Shown in pieces: positions 7,449 to 14,840 of a DNA stretch of 35,829 bases (positions within the stretch are counted from its first letter, which is position 1; every line of letters begins with the position of its first letter). Source of the stretch: Bacteroidales bacterium (GTDB taxonomy: Bacteria > Bacteroidota > Bacteroidia > Bacteroidales > WCHB1-69); assembly GCA_031253655.1 (NCBI GenBank), contig JAIRVY010000130.1:1-35829 (forward strand). The letters run 5' to 3'. The notes under the pieces were generated by a model. That model did no database searches. It worked only from the letters and a program-made list of their open reading frames with translations, and was not told where the DNA came from. Made by a program: the position numbers and the translations under genes.

Positions 7449-8123
7449 ATGAAGCGACATCTCGTTATTACAGAGGACGATAGCAGTAGTTTTTATGATG
7501 AAGAGGTTAACCAATATTATCATTCACATTTCGGCGCGCTACAGGAATCGCTGCACATTTTTATTAATGCCGGATTATGCTCCGAATATCTATCACATTT
7601 AGCGCATATTTCCATTTTGGAGTTAGGTTTTGGAACAGGGTTGAATGCCTTATTAACTTACTTCAAAGCAGAAGAAATGCAAAAGAAAATCTATTATGAA
7701 ACCCTTGAACTTTATCCACTTACACCAAAAGAAGCAGCGCAACTTAACTATCCGAATATATTAGATTATGAAAACGTAAAAGAGATATTTACTACTTTGA
7801 GTAGCACTCCGTGGGATGAAAATGTAGTTATTTCTGAACATTTTACCCTAAACAAAAGACAAATTTCTGCAATTGGTGCACAATACTCGCCTCATTTCTT
7901 CAATTTAGTCTATTTTGACCCTTTTTCCCCCGATGTTCAACCAGAATTGTGGACAAAAGCGGTGTTTGAATCAATTTTCAATAGTATGAGTGATAATGCT
8001 ATTTTGTTAACTTACTGCACAAAAGGGACTGTGAAAGAGGTTATGAGAAAGATTGGTTTTGAAATCGAAAAATTGCCCGGTCCTGCAGGAAAAAGAGAAA
8101 TTTTACGAGGAAGAAAAATATAG
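7449..8123 (+). CDS. mnmD: tRNA 5-methylaminomethyl-2-thiouridine methyltransferase, MnmD type
   Basis: A SAM-dependent methyltransferase expected to finish mnm5s2U34 in tRNAs reading Lys, Glu and Gln codons. The 224-residue protein corresponds only to the MnmD half of MnmC: there is no FAD-dependent oxidase (MnmC1) domain in this gene or after it. Visible features are YYHSHFGALQES, the SAM motif ILELGFGTGLNAL, the YETLELYPL segment, the catalytic-region YFDPFSPDVQPELW, LLTYCTKGTVK, and a C-terminal PGPAGKREILRG. I chose the ATG at 7449. An upstream in-frame TTG at 7440 adds only three residues. Known stand-alone members of this family lack the oxidase domain too. Confidence 0.85.
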   Translation: MKRHLVITEDDSSSFYDEEVNQYYHSHFGALQESLHIFINAGLCSEYLSHLAHISILELGFGTGLNALLTYFKAEEMQKKIYYETLELYPLTPKEAAQLNYPNILDYENVKEIFTTLSSTPWDENVVISEHFTLNKRQISAIGAQYSPHFFNLVYFDPFSPDVQPELWTKAVFESIFNSMSDNAILLTYCTKGTVKEVMRKIGFEIEKLPGPAGKREILRGRKI

Positions 8124-8146
8124 TGTAACAACACCGAAATTTTTAG

Positions 8147-8154
8147 TTTTTTTG
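8147..8154 (+). promoter_or_regulatory. Probable -7 element of uvrB, very close to the start codon
   Basis: TTTTTTTG followed by CGCT and then the ATG. The match to TAnnTTTG lacks only the A. If used, transcription would begin within a base or two of the ATG, giving a leaderless uvrB mRNA. Confidence 0.4.
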
Positions 8155-8158
8155 CGCT

Positions 8159-10180
8159 ATGAATTTTACACTCCATTCCAATTTCTTACCTGCCGGCGAC
8201 CAGCCCGAAGCCATTCGTGAATTGGTAGAAGGTTTGCGGCGGGGAGATGCGGCTCAGACTCTATTGGGCGTAACCGGTTCCGGAAAAACTTTCACAATAG
8301 CCAATGTACTGCATGAAGTTCAACGCCCTGCCCTTGTGCTCAGTCATAACAAAACGCTTGCAGCCCAACTTTATAGCGAATTTAAACTGTTCTTCCCCGA
8401 AAATGCGATAGAGTTTTTTGTTTCTTACTACGATTACTACCAGCCAGAAGCCTACATTCCATCAACAAATACTTATATTGAAAAAGATTTACAGATAAAT
8501 GAAGAAATTGACAAGATGCGCCTGAAAACAACCTCATCGCTTTTGTCTGGGAGACGCGATATCATTGTAGTGGCTTCTGTTTCTTGCATTTACGGAATTG
8601 GAAATCCCGAAGAGTTTGCAAAAAATGTGATAAGTCTCAATCAAGGAATGATTATTAGTCGTGAACATTTATTGTATTCATTGGTTAATAGTTTATACTC
8701 CCGCACCGAACTAACACTTGAACCGGCAAAATTTAGAATTAAGGGAGATACGGTAGATGTTTTTCCACCGTACAATGAGTCAGCGTTTCGTATTGTTTTC
8801 TTTGATAATGAGATAGAAAAAATACATGAGATTGACCCTAATAGTGGCTCAATTTTGGGAACGCAAAATAATATTACGCTCTACCCTGCCAATCTGTTTG
8901 TTACTACTCCGGAATCAATGAATGAAGCGATTTGGGAAATAAAATTGGATTTGGGAAATCAGATTGAATATCTGAAATCGATTGGTAAACATTTGGAAGC
9001 AAAAAGATTAGAAGACAAGGTAACCTACGATGTAGAGATGATGAAAGAGGTGGGGTACTGTTCTGGTATTGAGAACTATTCGAGATATTTCGATAAACGC
9101 AAGCCGGGAGAACGTCCTTTCTGTATTTTGGATTTTTTTCCGGATGATTTTATTTTTATAGTGGATGAAAGCCACGTTACAGTGCCACAAATAGGGGCGA
9201 TGTTCGGAGGTGACCGTTCAAGGAAAATGAATCTGGTTGAATACGGATTTCGCTTGCCTGCCGCTATGGATAACCGACCCCTGAAATTTCAAGAGTTTGA
9301 ACAGCTTATCGGACAAACTATCTATGCGAGTGCCACACCTGCAAACTATGAATTAGAAAAGAGCAATGGCATTGTAGTAGAGCAAATTGTGCGCCCCACC
9401 GGACTGCTTGACCCGCCGGTAGAAGTTCGGCCCGCCGACAATCAAGTGGATGATTTATTGGATGAAATAGACAAAACCGTGGGACGCTGCGAGCGGGTTT
9501 TGGTAACTACACTTACTAAAAAAATGGCGGAAGAGTTGACCGGGTATCTGATTCGTATCGGCATTAGAACGCAATACATTCACTCTGAAGTAGAAACATT
9601 AGAACGTGTAGAGATTCTTAAAGATTTACGTTCAGGCTCTATTGATGTGCTGGTGGGGGTTAATTTGCTTCGCGAAGGGCTGGACTTACCGGAAGTTTCC
9701 TTAGTAGCCATTATGGATGCTGACAAAGAAGGATTTTTGCGCAACGAAAGGTCGCTTACGCAAACCGCCGGCAGAGCGGCGCGACATATCAACGGCAGAG
9801 TAATTTTTTACGCAAACAAAATTACTAAGTCAATGCAAGCAACTATTGATGAGACGAATAGAAGAAGAAACAAGCAGATGGAGCACAATAATAAACACAA
9901 GATTATTCCACAAACTGTACAAAAAAATGTTGATGCACGGCATACCAAATTAACAAACAACAACAAAAATTTTTTTTATCATTATGGCGATATTAATGAA
10001 CCCATTGCCGCAGAAGAAAAATCGCTTCAAATGCTGAACAAAGAACAGTTACAGAATAGCATTAAAATACTTCGCAAACAGATGGAAAAAGCAGTAAAAA
10101 ATTTAGATTTTTTAGAAGCTGCCGAAATTAGAAACAAAATCTTAGAAACCGAAGCCCGAATTAAAACCCTTGACTCTTAA
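8159..10180 (+). CDS. uvrB: Excinuclease ABC subunit B
   Basis: UvrB is the damage-verifying helicase-like subunit of nucleotide excision repair. It is loaded by UvrA and recruits UvrC. The 673 residues show Walker A GVTGSGKT (37-44), the Tyr-rich beta-hairpin region YYDYYQPEAYIP (about 92-103), the DESH box and the VGVNLLREGLDLPEVS and QTAGRAARH helicase motifs. A C-terminal UVR domain binds UvrC (about 630-670). The start is fixed because UvrB proteins begin with MNF..HS..LPAGDQPEAI-like sequence. The 3' end overlaps the convergent helicase gene by 20 bases. Length is normal. Confidence 0.98.
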   Translation: MNFTLHSNFLPAGDQPEAIRELVEGLRRGDAAQTLLGVTGSGKTFTIANVLHEVQRPALVLSHNKTLAAQLYSEFKLFFPENAIEFFVSYYDYYQPEAYIPSTNTYIEKDLQINEEIDKMRLKTTSSLLSGRRDIIVVASVSCIYGIGNPEEFAKNVISLNQGMIISREHLLYSLVNSLYSRTELTLEPAKFRIKGDTVDVFPPYNESAFRIVFFDNEIEKIHEIDPNSGSILGTQNNITLYPANLFVTTPESMNEAIWEIKLDLGNQIEYLKSIGKHLEAKRLEDKVTYDVEMMKEVGYCSGIENYSRYFDKRKPGERPFCILDFFPDDFIFIVDESHVTVPQIGAMFGGDRSRKMNLVEYGFRLPAAMDNRPLKFQEFEQLIGQTIYASATPANYELEKSNGIVVEQIVRPTGLLDPPVEVRPADNQVDDLLDEIDKTVGRCERVLVTTLTKKMAEELTGYLIRIGIRTQYIHSEVETLERVEILKDLRSGSIDVLVGVNLLREGLDLPEVSLVAIMDADKEGFLRNERSLTQTAGRAARHINGRVIFYANKITKSMQATIDETNRRRNKQMEHNNKHKIIPQTVQKNVDARHTKLTNNNKNFFYHYGDINEPIAAEEKSLQMLNKEQLQNSIKILRKQMEKAVKNLDFLEAAEIRNKILETEARIKTLDS

Positions 10181-11594
10181 AAAAACTATCCTCAAAATTC
10201 ATCAAATACACTTTTTCCGTGGCGCGGGTTATAGCTGTATATAACCATCTAACAAATTCTTTATCAATATTATTTTTTTTAAAATAACCGAGGTCAATTA
10301 ACACCACTTTCCATTGCCCGCCCTGCGTTTTATGGCAGGTAAGTGCGTTTGAATATTTTACCTGAACCGCATTTAGATAAGGATTGTTTTTGATTTTTAA
10401 AAATCTTGTGCGTTTATTAGGAATATCTTCATAATCTTTGGCTATTTCGTGATAGAGTTGCTTCATTTGCTCTCCGGTCATAGAGGCACCTTCGGTTTCT
10501 AAACTATCCAAAATAATCTTAAAATCCACGTATGGATAATTGGGATAATCGCACAACCGCGCCCGAATGTCAATAAAAGTGAATCCATACACTTCTTTCT
10601 TTTTCAGAATAGACATCACTTCTAACATATCACCGTTGGCAATAAACCCCACTTCCGAAAGTTCATCAATCCAGTAGTAGTTGTTTTTTACTGCCATCAG
10701 GAAATCGCCGACAGTTAGGCGGTTTTCACGACAAAAAATTCGACTTCTTATCTCGATATTATAAATATAAGTACGTTTATTAGAAGGTGTTATCACTACA
10801 ATATCTTCGGTATTATAGTTTGCATATAGCCGATTCAGTTCATCTTCCAAATCCTGACTATTAATTCGTTGAAAGTCTTCAAATGATGACAAAGTAAAGA
10901 ATGGAAGTTTATATTTTTCGGATGATAATATATTACGAAGCGCGGTGGCATTGAATAAGATTCCTGAATTCTGTTCTTGACGCACCACATCGGTAAGTTG
11001 GCAATGACTGATGGAAACATCGAAGTTGGCTTTCAATAAATTTAGGTTTAATGCCGGGGATTCATTGCTTTTCACAGGAGGAAGTTGGGCATCATCTCCA
11101 ATAAAAATCAATTTATTGTTTTTGCCCTCAAACACATACTCTATTAGATCGGTAAGCAGTTCGCGGTTTCCGAACAGCTCTCCCGAGCCACTTTCGCAAG
11201 ATATCATAGAGGCTTCATCCACAATATACAAGGCGTTGCTACTTTCGTTTACTTTTCGTTTCACTTTCACAAAACCTTCTTTATGAGAAATTTTATATAT
11301 CTGCTTATGAATAGTATAGGCTTTTGAACCGGAATAGGAGGCGAAAACTTTTGCAGCGCGTCCGGTTGGGGCTAATAAAACGGTTTTTTTCGACAAACTA
11401 TCGAACACTCTTACTAAAGCACTAATGAGCGTAGTTTTACCGGTTCCCGCATAACCTTTCAGAATAAAAAGTTGCTTGGGTTCTTTTTTATACAAAAATT
11501 CAACGATTTGAAATATAGCCTGTTCCTGTCCCGGAGTAGGGTCGTGAATTACCTGCTCCCTGATTAGCATCAAAAATTGTGACTTAGAAAGCAT
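10161..11594 (-). CDS. SF1B DNA helicase, RecD/Pif1-like (AAA_30 type)
   Basis: An ATP-dependent DNA helicase of superfamily 1B, probably in repair or recombination. The 477 residues contain Q-motif GQEQAI (22-27), Walker A GYAGTGKTT (47-55), motif Ia LLAPTGRAA, Walker B VDEASM (125-130) and motif III GDDAQLPP (166-173). C-terminal motifs are ALTCHKTQGGQW and LYTAITRATEKVYL. It is much shorter than RecD2 and has no RecBC partners nearby. The exact duplex or RNA-DNA substrate is unknown. Its ATG overlaps the tamL stop region by 11 bases, suggesting translational coupling, and its 3' end overlaps uvrB by 20 bases. Confidence 0.88.
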   Translation of the reverse strand: MLSKSQFLMLIREQVIHDPTPGQEQAIFQIVEFLYKKEPKQLFILKGYAGTGKTTLISALVRVFDSLSKKTVLLAPTGRAAKVFASYSGSKAYTIHKQIYKISHKEGFVKVKRKVNESSNALYIVDEASMISCESGSGELFGNRELLTDLIEYVFEGKNNKLIFIGDDAQLPPVKSNESPALNLNLLKANFDVSISHCQLTDVVRQEQNSGILFNATALRNILSSEKYKLPFFTLSSFEDFQRINSQDLEDELNRLYANYNTEDIVVITPSNKRTYIYNIEIRSRIFCRENRLTVGDFLMAVKNNYYWIDELSEVGFIANGDMLEVMSILKKKEVYGFTFIDIRARLCDYPNYPYVDFKIILDSLETEGASMTGEQMKQLYHEIAKDYEDIPNKRTRFLKIKNNPYLNAVQVKYSNALTCHKTQGGQWKVVLIDLGYFKKNNIDKEFVRWLYTAITRATEKVYLMNFEDSFFKSQGF

Positions 11595-14022
11595 AGTTTA
11601 CTCCTAACTGAATTCCTTGTAAACCATTCCACAAATTATCGGTTGTCCAACTTTTGTTAATCCAGTAATTTCCAATGGGTTTCGAGGGGTCGTAAAGCGG
11701 AACTCCATAGTCTAAGCGAACTAAAAAATAATTAAAATCCAAACGAAGCCCTGCGCCCACACAAAGCGCAATTTGTTTGTAAAAATTATTAAGATTAAAT
11801 TCGGCATTGGGCATATTCTCATATTTCGACAGCAGCCAAACATTACCCATATCAGCAAACACACCGAATTTAAACGCTTTATAAATAGGACCTCGGTATT
11901 CTAAATCTAATTCCAATTTCATATCTCCCACACGTTCAATTTCATAATTGGAGTGAAAAGCACCGGGACCTAACTGTCGAAATCCCCAACCCCGCATACT
12001 GTTGGCGCCTCCCACAAAGAAACTTCTTTCAAAAGGTATTACGGCGCCTTTCACAAACGGAATAGCCATTCCGAAGGCAAAGTGGGTTGCAAAGGAGTTG
12101 TTTTTGTTTATAATCCTAACGTGAGTAAGGTTAATATCAAATTTTTCAAAGGTACCATACTTAAAGTCCTTCATTACTGTCCACATTTCCTCTTTGTTCA
12201 CCAATCTATTTACTAAATTAACCATTATTCCTACTGTTTCAAATGAAAAACTGAGATTTAAGGTATGACGCCCATTTCTTTGGGGTATAATATAATTGAT
12301 TTGATATTTTGATGAAGAGAGAAAAAACTTATCGAACTTTCTTTTATAACTGTCGGGGTAGTGTGCAAAGTGCAAACTTTCCCGATTACTTCGGCTATCC
12401 AAAGTGGCTAGCTCTACGGGGGAGACAGAGTGTGATAGAACGCGTGTGGGGCTCCATCTATAAGTGTATGCTGCCTGTAAATTTAAACGGGCAAAGCGTT
12501 GTGTAAAGTTGCCAAGTAACTTAATTTCAGTGGAATAACTCCAGTAATTAATATTTTGATACTTCGGCAACATCAGAAATCGCGGAAAAGTTAAGGAGAC
12601 AGAACCCCCAATTTCTCCCCAAAAAGGAAACTCAGTAGGAGTACCGGTGATCTTTGAATTGAGCCACGAATAATAGTAAATATTTCCATAGGCGCCTATT
12701 TTAAAGTACTCTGCGCCATGGAAAATATTTTTATTGGTATAGCTATACTCTAAACCTGTTCGGTCGGTTTGAATATTTAAAGCCCCCCCCGTGCCGTGCC
12801 GGCTGGCGCGAGTTAACCTGATTACAGTATTTAATGTGCCTATTTTGTTAATACTATCCCACAAGGTTTCATCTTCGTGATAAGAGATATTGATAATGGA
12901 AAAATTTCTCAAATCCCGAATCTTTTTATAGGTTCTCTCTAAAGCGGTTTGTGAAAAGATGTCCCCGCGCTTCATCCCGATTGCCCCAACAATGGTGCGA
13001 CTTTTAAAATCCTTAACTAATTTCAGCCTGAGTGAATTTTTCTTTATTTTTTTTAAAGTAACAAACTCATACAAAGTAGAATCACTCTTGTTCCTAAAAT
13101 CAAGATAGGGAATTGTATCCAAATGAATATTCCTATCAAGGCTCAAATCGTAGTGCGTATAGATAAGCACATTGTTAAAGTTGTAACGATTAATACTCTT
13201 AATAATCAATGATTTATCTTCAATATCCTCGAAAGAAACCTTAACCGTGATGGAAAGTGTGGGATTATTTTGAGGATTAAGATAAACAAACGCCAGGTTG
13301 GTGTCCACCAAAAAGGTAACCAAATTATCTGAAGCATGGTAATATCCTCTGTCTTTTATACGACTGATAATTCTTTTTCTTTCTGCCACAAGTTCCTCTT
13401 CGTTGTAAATCCTTCCTATTTTCAGCAAAGAATTAGCGGTATCTGTAATGATTATCCGTTTATATTCAGGGATATCTATTTGATAATTAATATTTCTAAT
13501 GAAATAGGGTTGGTTTTTTGTAACAAGGTAATTTATTTTTGCTTTCTGTTTCTTCAAGTATTGAATTTCGCTGCTGGCTAGTGCATCGAAATAGCCAAGT
13601 TTAAACATAGCCAATTCTATCTGATTGATAGAACGTTGCAAATCAATGGTATCTAACAGCACCGGTGGTTCGCCGATTCTTCTCAGCCAGCTGTTTAATT
13701 TTGAATCCTTGGTGTTATCTTTAATAGAATCGTATTTCGGCTGGTGATACGCCCACAGAGAAACTTTAATAGGAAAAATCTCCATAAATTTCTTGTTAGG
13801 AATAGGTCGCACTAAATCTATCAGTTCATCAAACTGGGTAGTTTTTACTCCTTCCACTTTAACTGTATTTCGTACTAATGCATATTCACCCATGGGCAGA
13901 TGCTTTGTATAGTTGCAGGAAAGAACTAAAAAGAACGTAACAATGTAAGAAAATAAAGCCGTAAGAATTCGCTTTCCGCTTTTTCCTTTCTCCTTTTCAT
14001 CGCATATCACTAATCTGCACAT
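11584..14022 (-). CDS. tamL: TamL-like lipoprotein Omp85 family outer membrane protein
   Basis: A BamA/TamA-family outer membrane protein expected to help insert or assemble envelope proteins. With the ATG at 14022 it has 812 residues. A basic N-terminus precedes a hydrophobic segment and lipobox VLSC, placing the lipidated cysteine at residue 36. POTRA-like sequence follows, including FIRNINYQI. The C-terminal half is a beta-barrel with the Omp85 signature FFVGGANSMRGWGFRQLG, then LRLDFNYFLVRLDYGVPL, ending in aromatic NYAF. A lipidated N-terminus distinguishes the Bacteroidota TamL type from TamA. No tamB is adjacent. An upstream in-frame ATG at 14058 exists, but it overlaps lolA by 62 bases and adds no conserved sequence. 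Confidence 0.85.
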   Translation of the reverse strand: MCRLVICDEKEKGKSGKRILTALFSYIVTFFLVLSCNYTKHLPMGEYALVRNTVKVEGVKTTQFDELIDLVRPIPNKKFMEIFPIKVSLWAYHQPKYDSIKDNTKDSKLNSWLRRIGEPPVLLDTIDLQRSINQIELAMFKLGYFDALASSEIQYLKKQKAKINYLVTKNQPYFIRNINYQIDIPEYKRIIITDTANSLLKIGRIYNEEELVAERKRIISRIKDRGYYHASDNLVTFLVDTNLAFVYLNPQNNPTLSITVKVSFEDIEDKSLIIKSINRYNFNNVLIYTHYDLSLDRNIHLDTIPYLDFRNKSDSTLYEFVTLKKIKKNSLRLKLVKDFKSRTIVGAIGMKRGDIFSQTALERTYKKIRDLRNFSIINISYHEDETLWDSINKIGTLNTVIRLTRASRHGTGGALNIQTDRTGLEYSYTNKNIFHGAEYFKIGAYGNIYYYSWLNSKITGTPTEFPFWGEIGGSVSLTFPRFLMLPKYQNINYWSYSTEIKLLGNFTQRFARLNLQAAYTYRWSPTRVLSHSVSPVELATLDSRSNRESLHFAHYPDSYKRKFDKFFLSSSKYQINYIIPQRNGRHTLNLSFSFETVGIMVNLVNRLVNKEEMWTVMKDFKYGTFEKFDINLTHVRIINKNNSFATHFAFGMAIPFVKGAVIPFERSFFVGGANSMRGWGFRQLGPGAFHSNYEIERVGDMKLELDLEYRGPIYKAFKFGVFADMGNVWLLSKYENMPNAEFNLNNFYKQIALCVGAGLRLDFNYFLVRLDYGVPLYDPSKPIGNYWINKSWTTDNLWNGLQGIQLGVNYAF

Positions 14023-14638
14023 TGGGATAAACTTTTTTATTAAAAACAAATTTCTCATCCGAGATGGGAGTATTAAGTGTAAATTTAGTAATAGAATAGA
14101 GAATACTCATTCCATTCTCATCCGACATTACAATTTGCTGAATATAGGAAGTTTCTTTATCAATAAACAATCTCAATGTATTGAATGAAGTTTTCTTTTT
14201 TGGGGTTAAATCTAAGAGAATTACCGTTTTTTGCTGCAATTTTTCCTCCCGTATCCATTTTGCTGAATAATCCTTACTCCAGTTATTAAGAATTTGGGTA
14301 GGGTGAAACATCATAAACTCGTCATCTTCTGCGTCAAAGAGTGTGACTTCGTTGTTAGTTTGTTGGTAATTCCAGCAAATTTGCCCATCGTTTGCCATAA
14401 TTTGGTCTTCGAAAGTGAGGTAATATTTCTCTTTTTTTACCCACAGTTTTCCGATAAAAGAGTGGATTTTATTATCCATCGCCGACAGTTCGATTTTGAA
14501 ATCCAAAGAAAAAGTGGAAAGTTGGTCATATTTTTTAGCAGTTTTATCAAGGATGGTCGCGGTAGATTGGAATGGATTCTGAGCATTTAAGGCACAAAAA
14601 GCTAAAAAAAATACTAGAAATAAAAAACCTTTTTTCAT
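13997..14638 (-). CDS. lolA: Outer membrane lipoprotein carrier protein LolA family
   Basis: LolA is a periplasmic chaperone that carries lipoproteins from the inner-membrane Lol complex to the outer membrane. The 213-residue precursor has a signal peptide of 19 residues ending LNA, then Gln20. The mature part shows the LolA pattern of an early helix ending in a YDQLSTFSLDF segment, alternating beta strands (KLWVKKEKYYLTF, ICWNYQQTNNEVTLF) and the late strand pair LRLFIDKETSYIQQIVMSDENG. It overlaps the tamL start by 26 bases, so the two are probably coupled. An ftsK gene often precedes lolA in this phylum; here only a promoter region does. Confidence 0.9.
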   Translation of the reverse strand: MKKGFLFLVFFLAFCALNAQNPFQSTATILDKTAKKYDQLSTFSLDFKIELSAMDNKIHSFIGKLWVKKEKYYLTFEDQIMANDGQICWNYQQTNNEVTLFDAEDDEFMMFHPTQILNNWSKDYSAKWIREEKLQQKTVILLDLTPKKKTSFNTLRLFIDKETSYIQQIVMSDENGMSILYSITKFTLNTPISDEKFVFNKKVYPNVQISDMR

Positions 14639-14698
14639 TAATTCATTATATTAAACAAGATTACGGTATCATATCATTTACGCTGAATAATAGAAAGG

Positions 14699-14706
14699 CA
14701 AAAATA
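14699..14706 (-). promoter_or_regulatory. Promoter -7 element of lolA-tamL-helicase operon
   Basis: Minus strand TATTTTTG, a perfect TAnnTTTG match, about 60 bases before the lolA start. It probably drives lolA, tamL and the helicase gene, which overlap one another. Confidence 0.55.
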
Positions 14707-14793
14707 GCAAAAAGTGAAAGAGATTAGTCCTTAAAAGAAAATATTCTGCATAACGTAAAAAAATGAAAAAAAAAATCTATTTCATTTTTTTTC

Positions 14794-14801
14794 TATTTTT
14801 G
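14794..14801 (+). promoter_or_regulatory. Promoter -7 element of the 14841 secreted-protein gene
   Basis: TATTTTTG followed by CAC, a perfect TAnnTTTG match, 39 bases before the ATG. It is divergent from the lolA promoter about 90 bases away. Confidence 0.6.
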
Positions 14802-14840
14802 CACATTATTAAAAACCTTTGTTAACCAAAATTAATTATT

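Noticed and set aside
12309-12506. Plus-strand frame opposite tamL
   Set aside because: It is a shadow frame of the conserved beta-barrel coding region, with no promoter or ribosome binding site.
14022-14058. Longer TamL start at 14058
   Set aside because: It extends the overlap with lolA to 62 bases and adds residues that would distance the lipobox further from the N-terminus.
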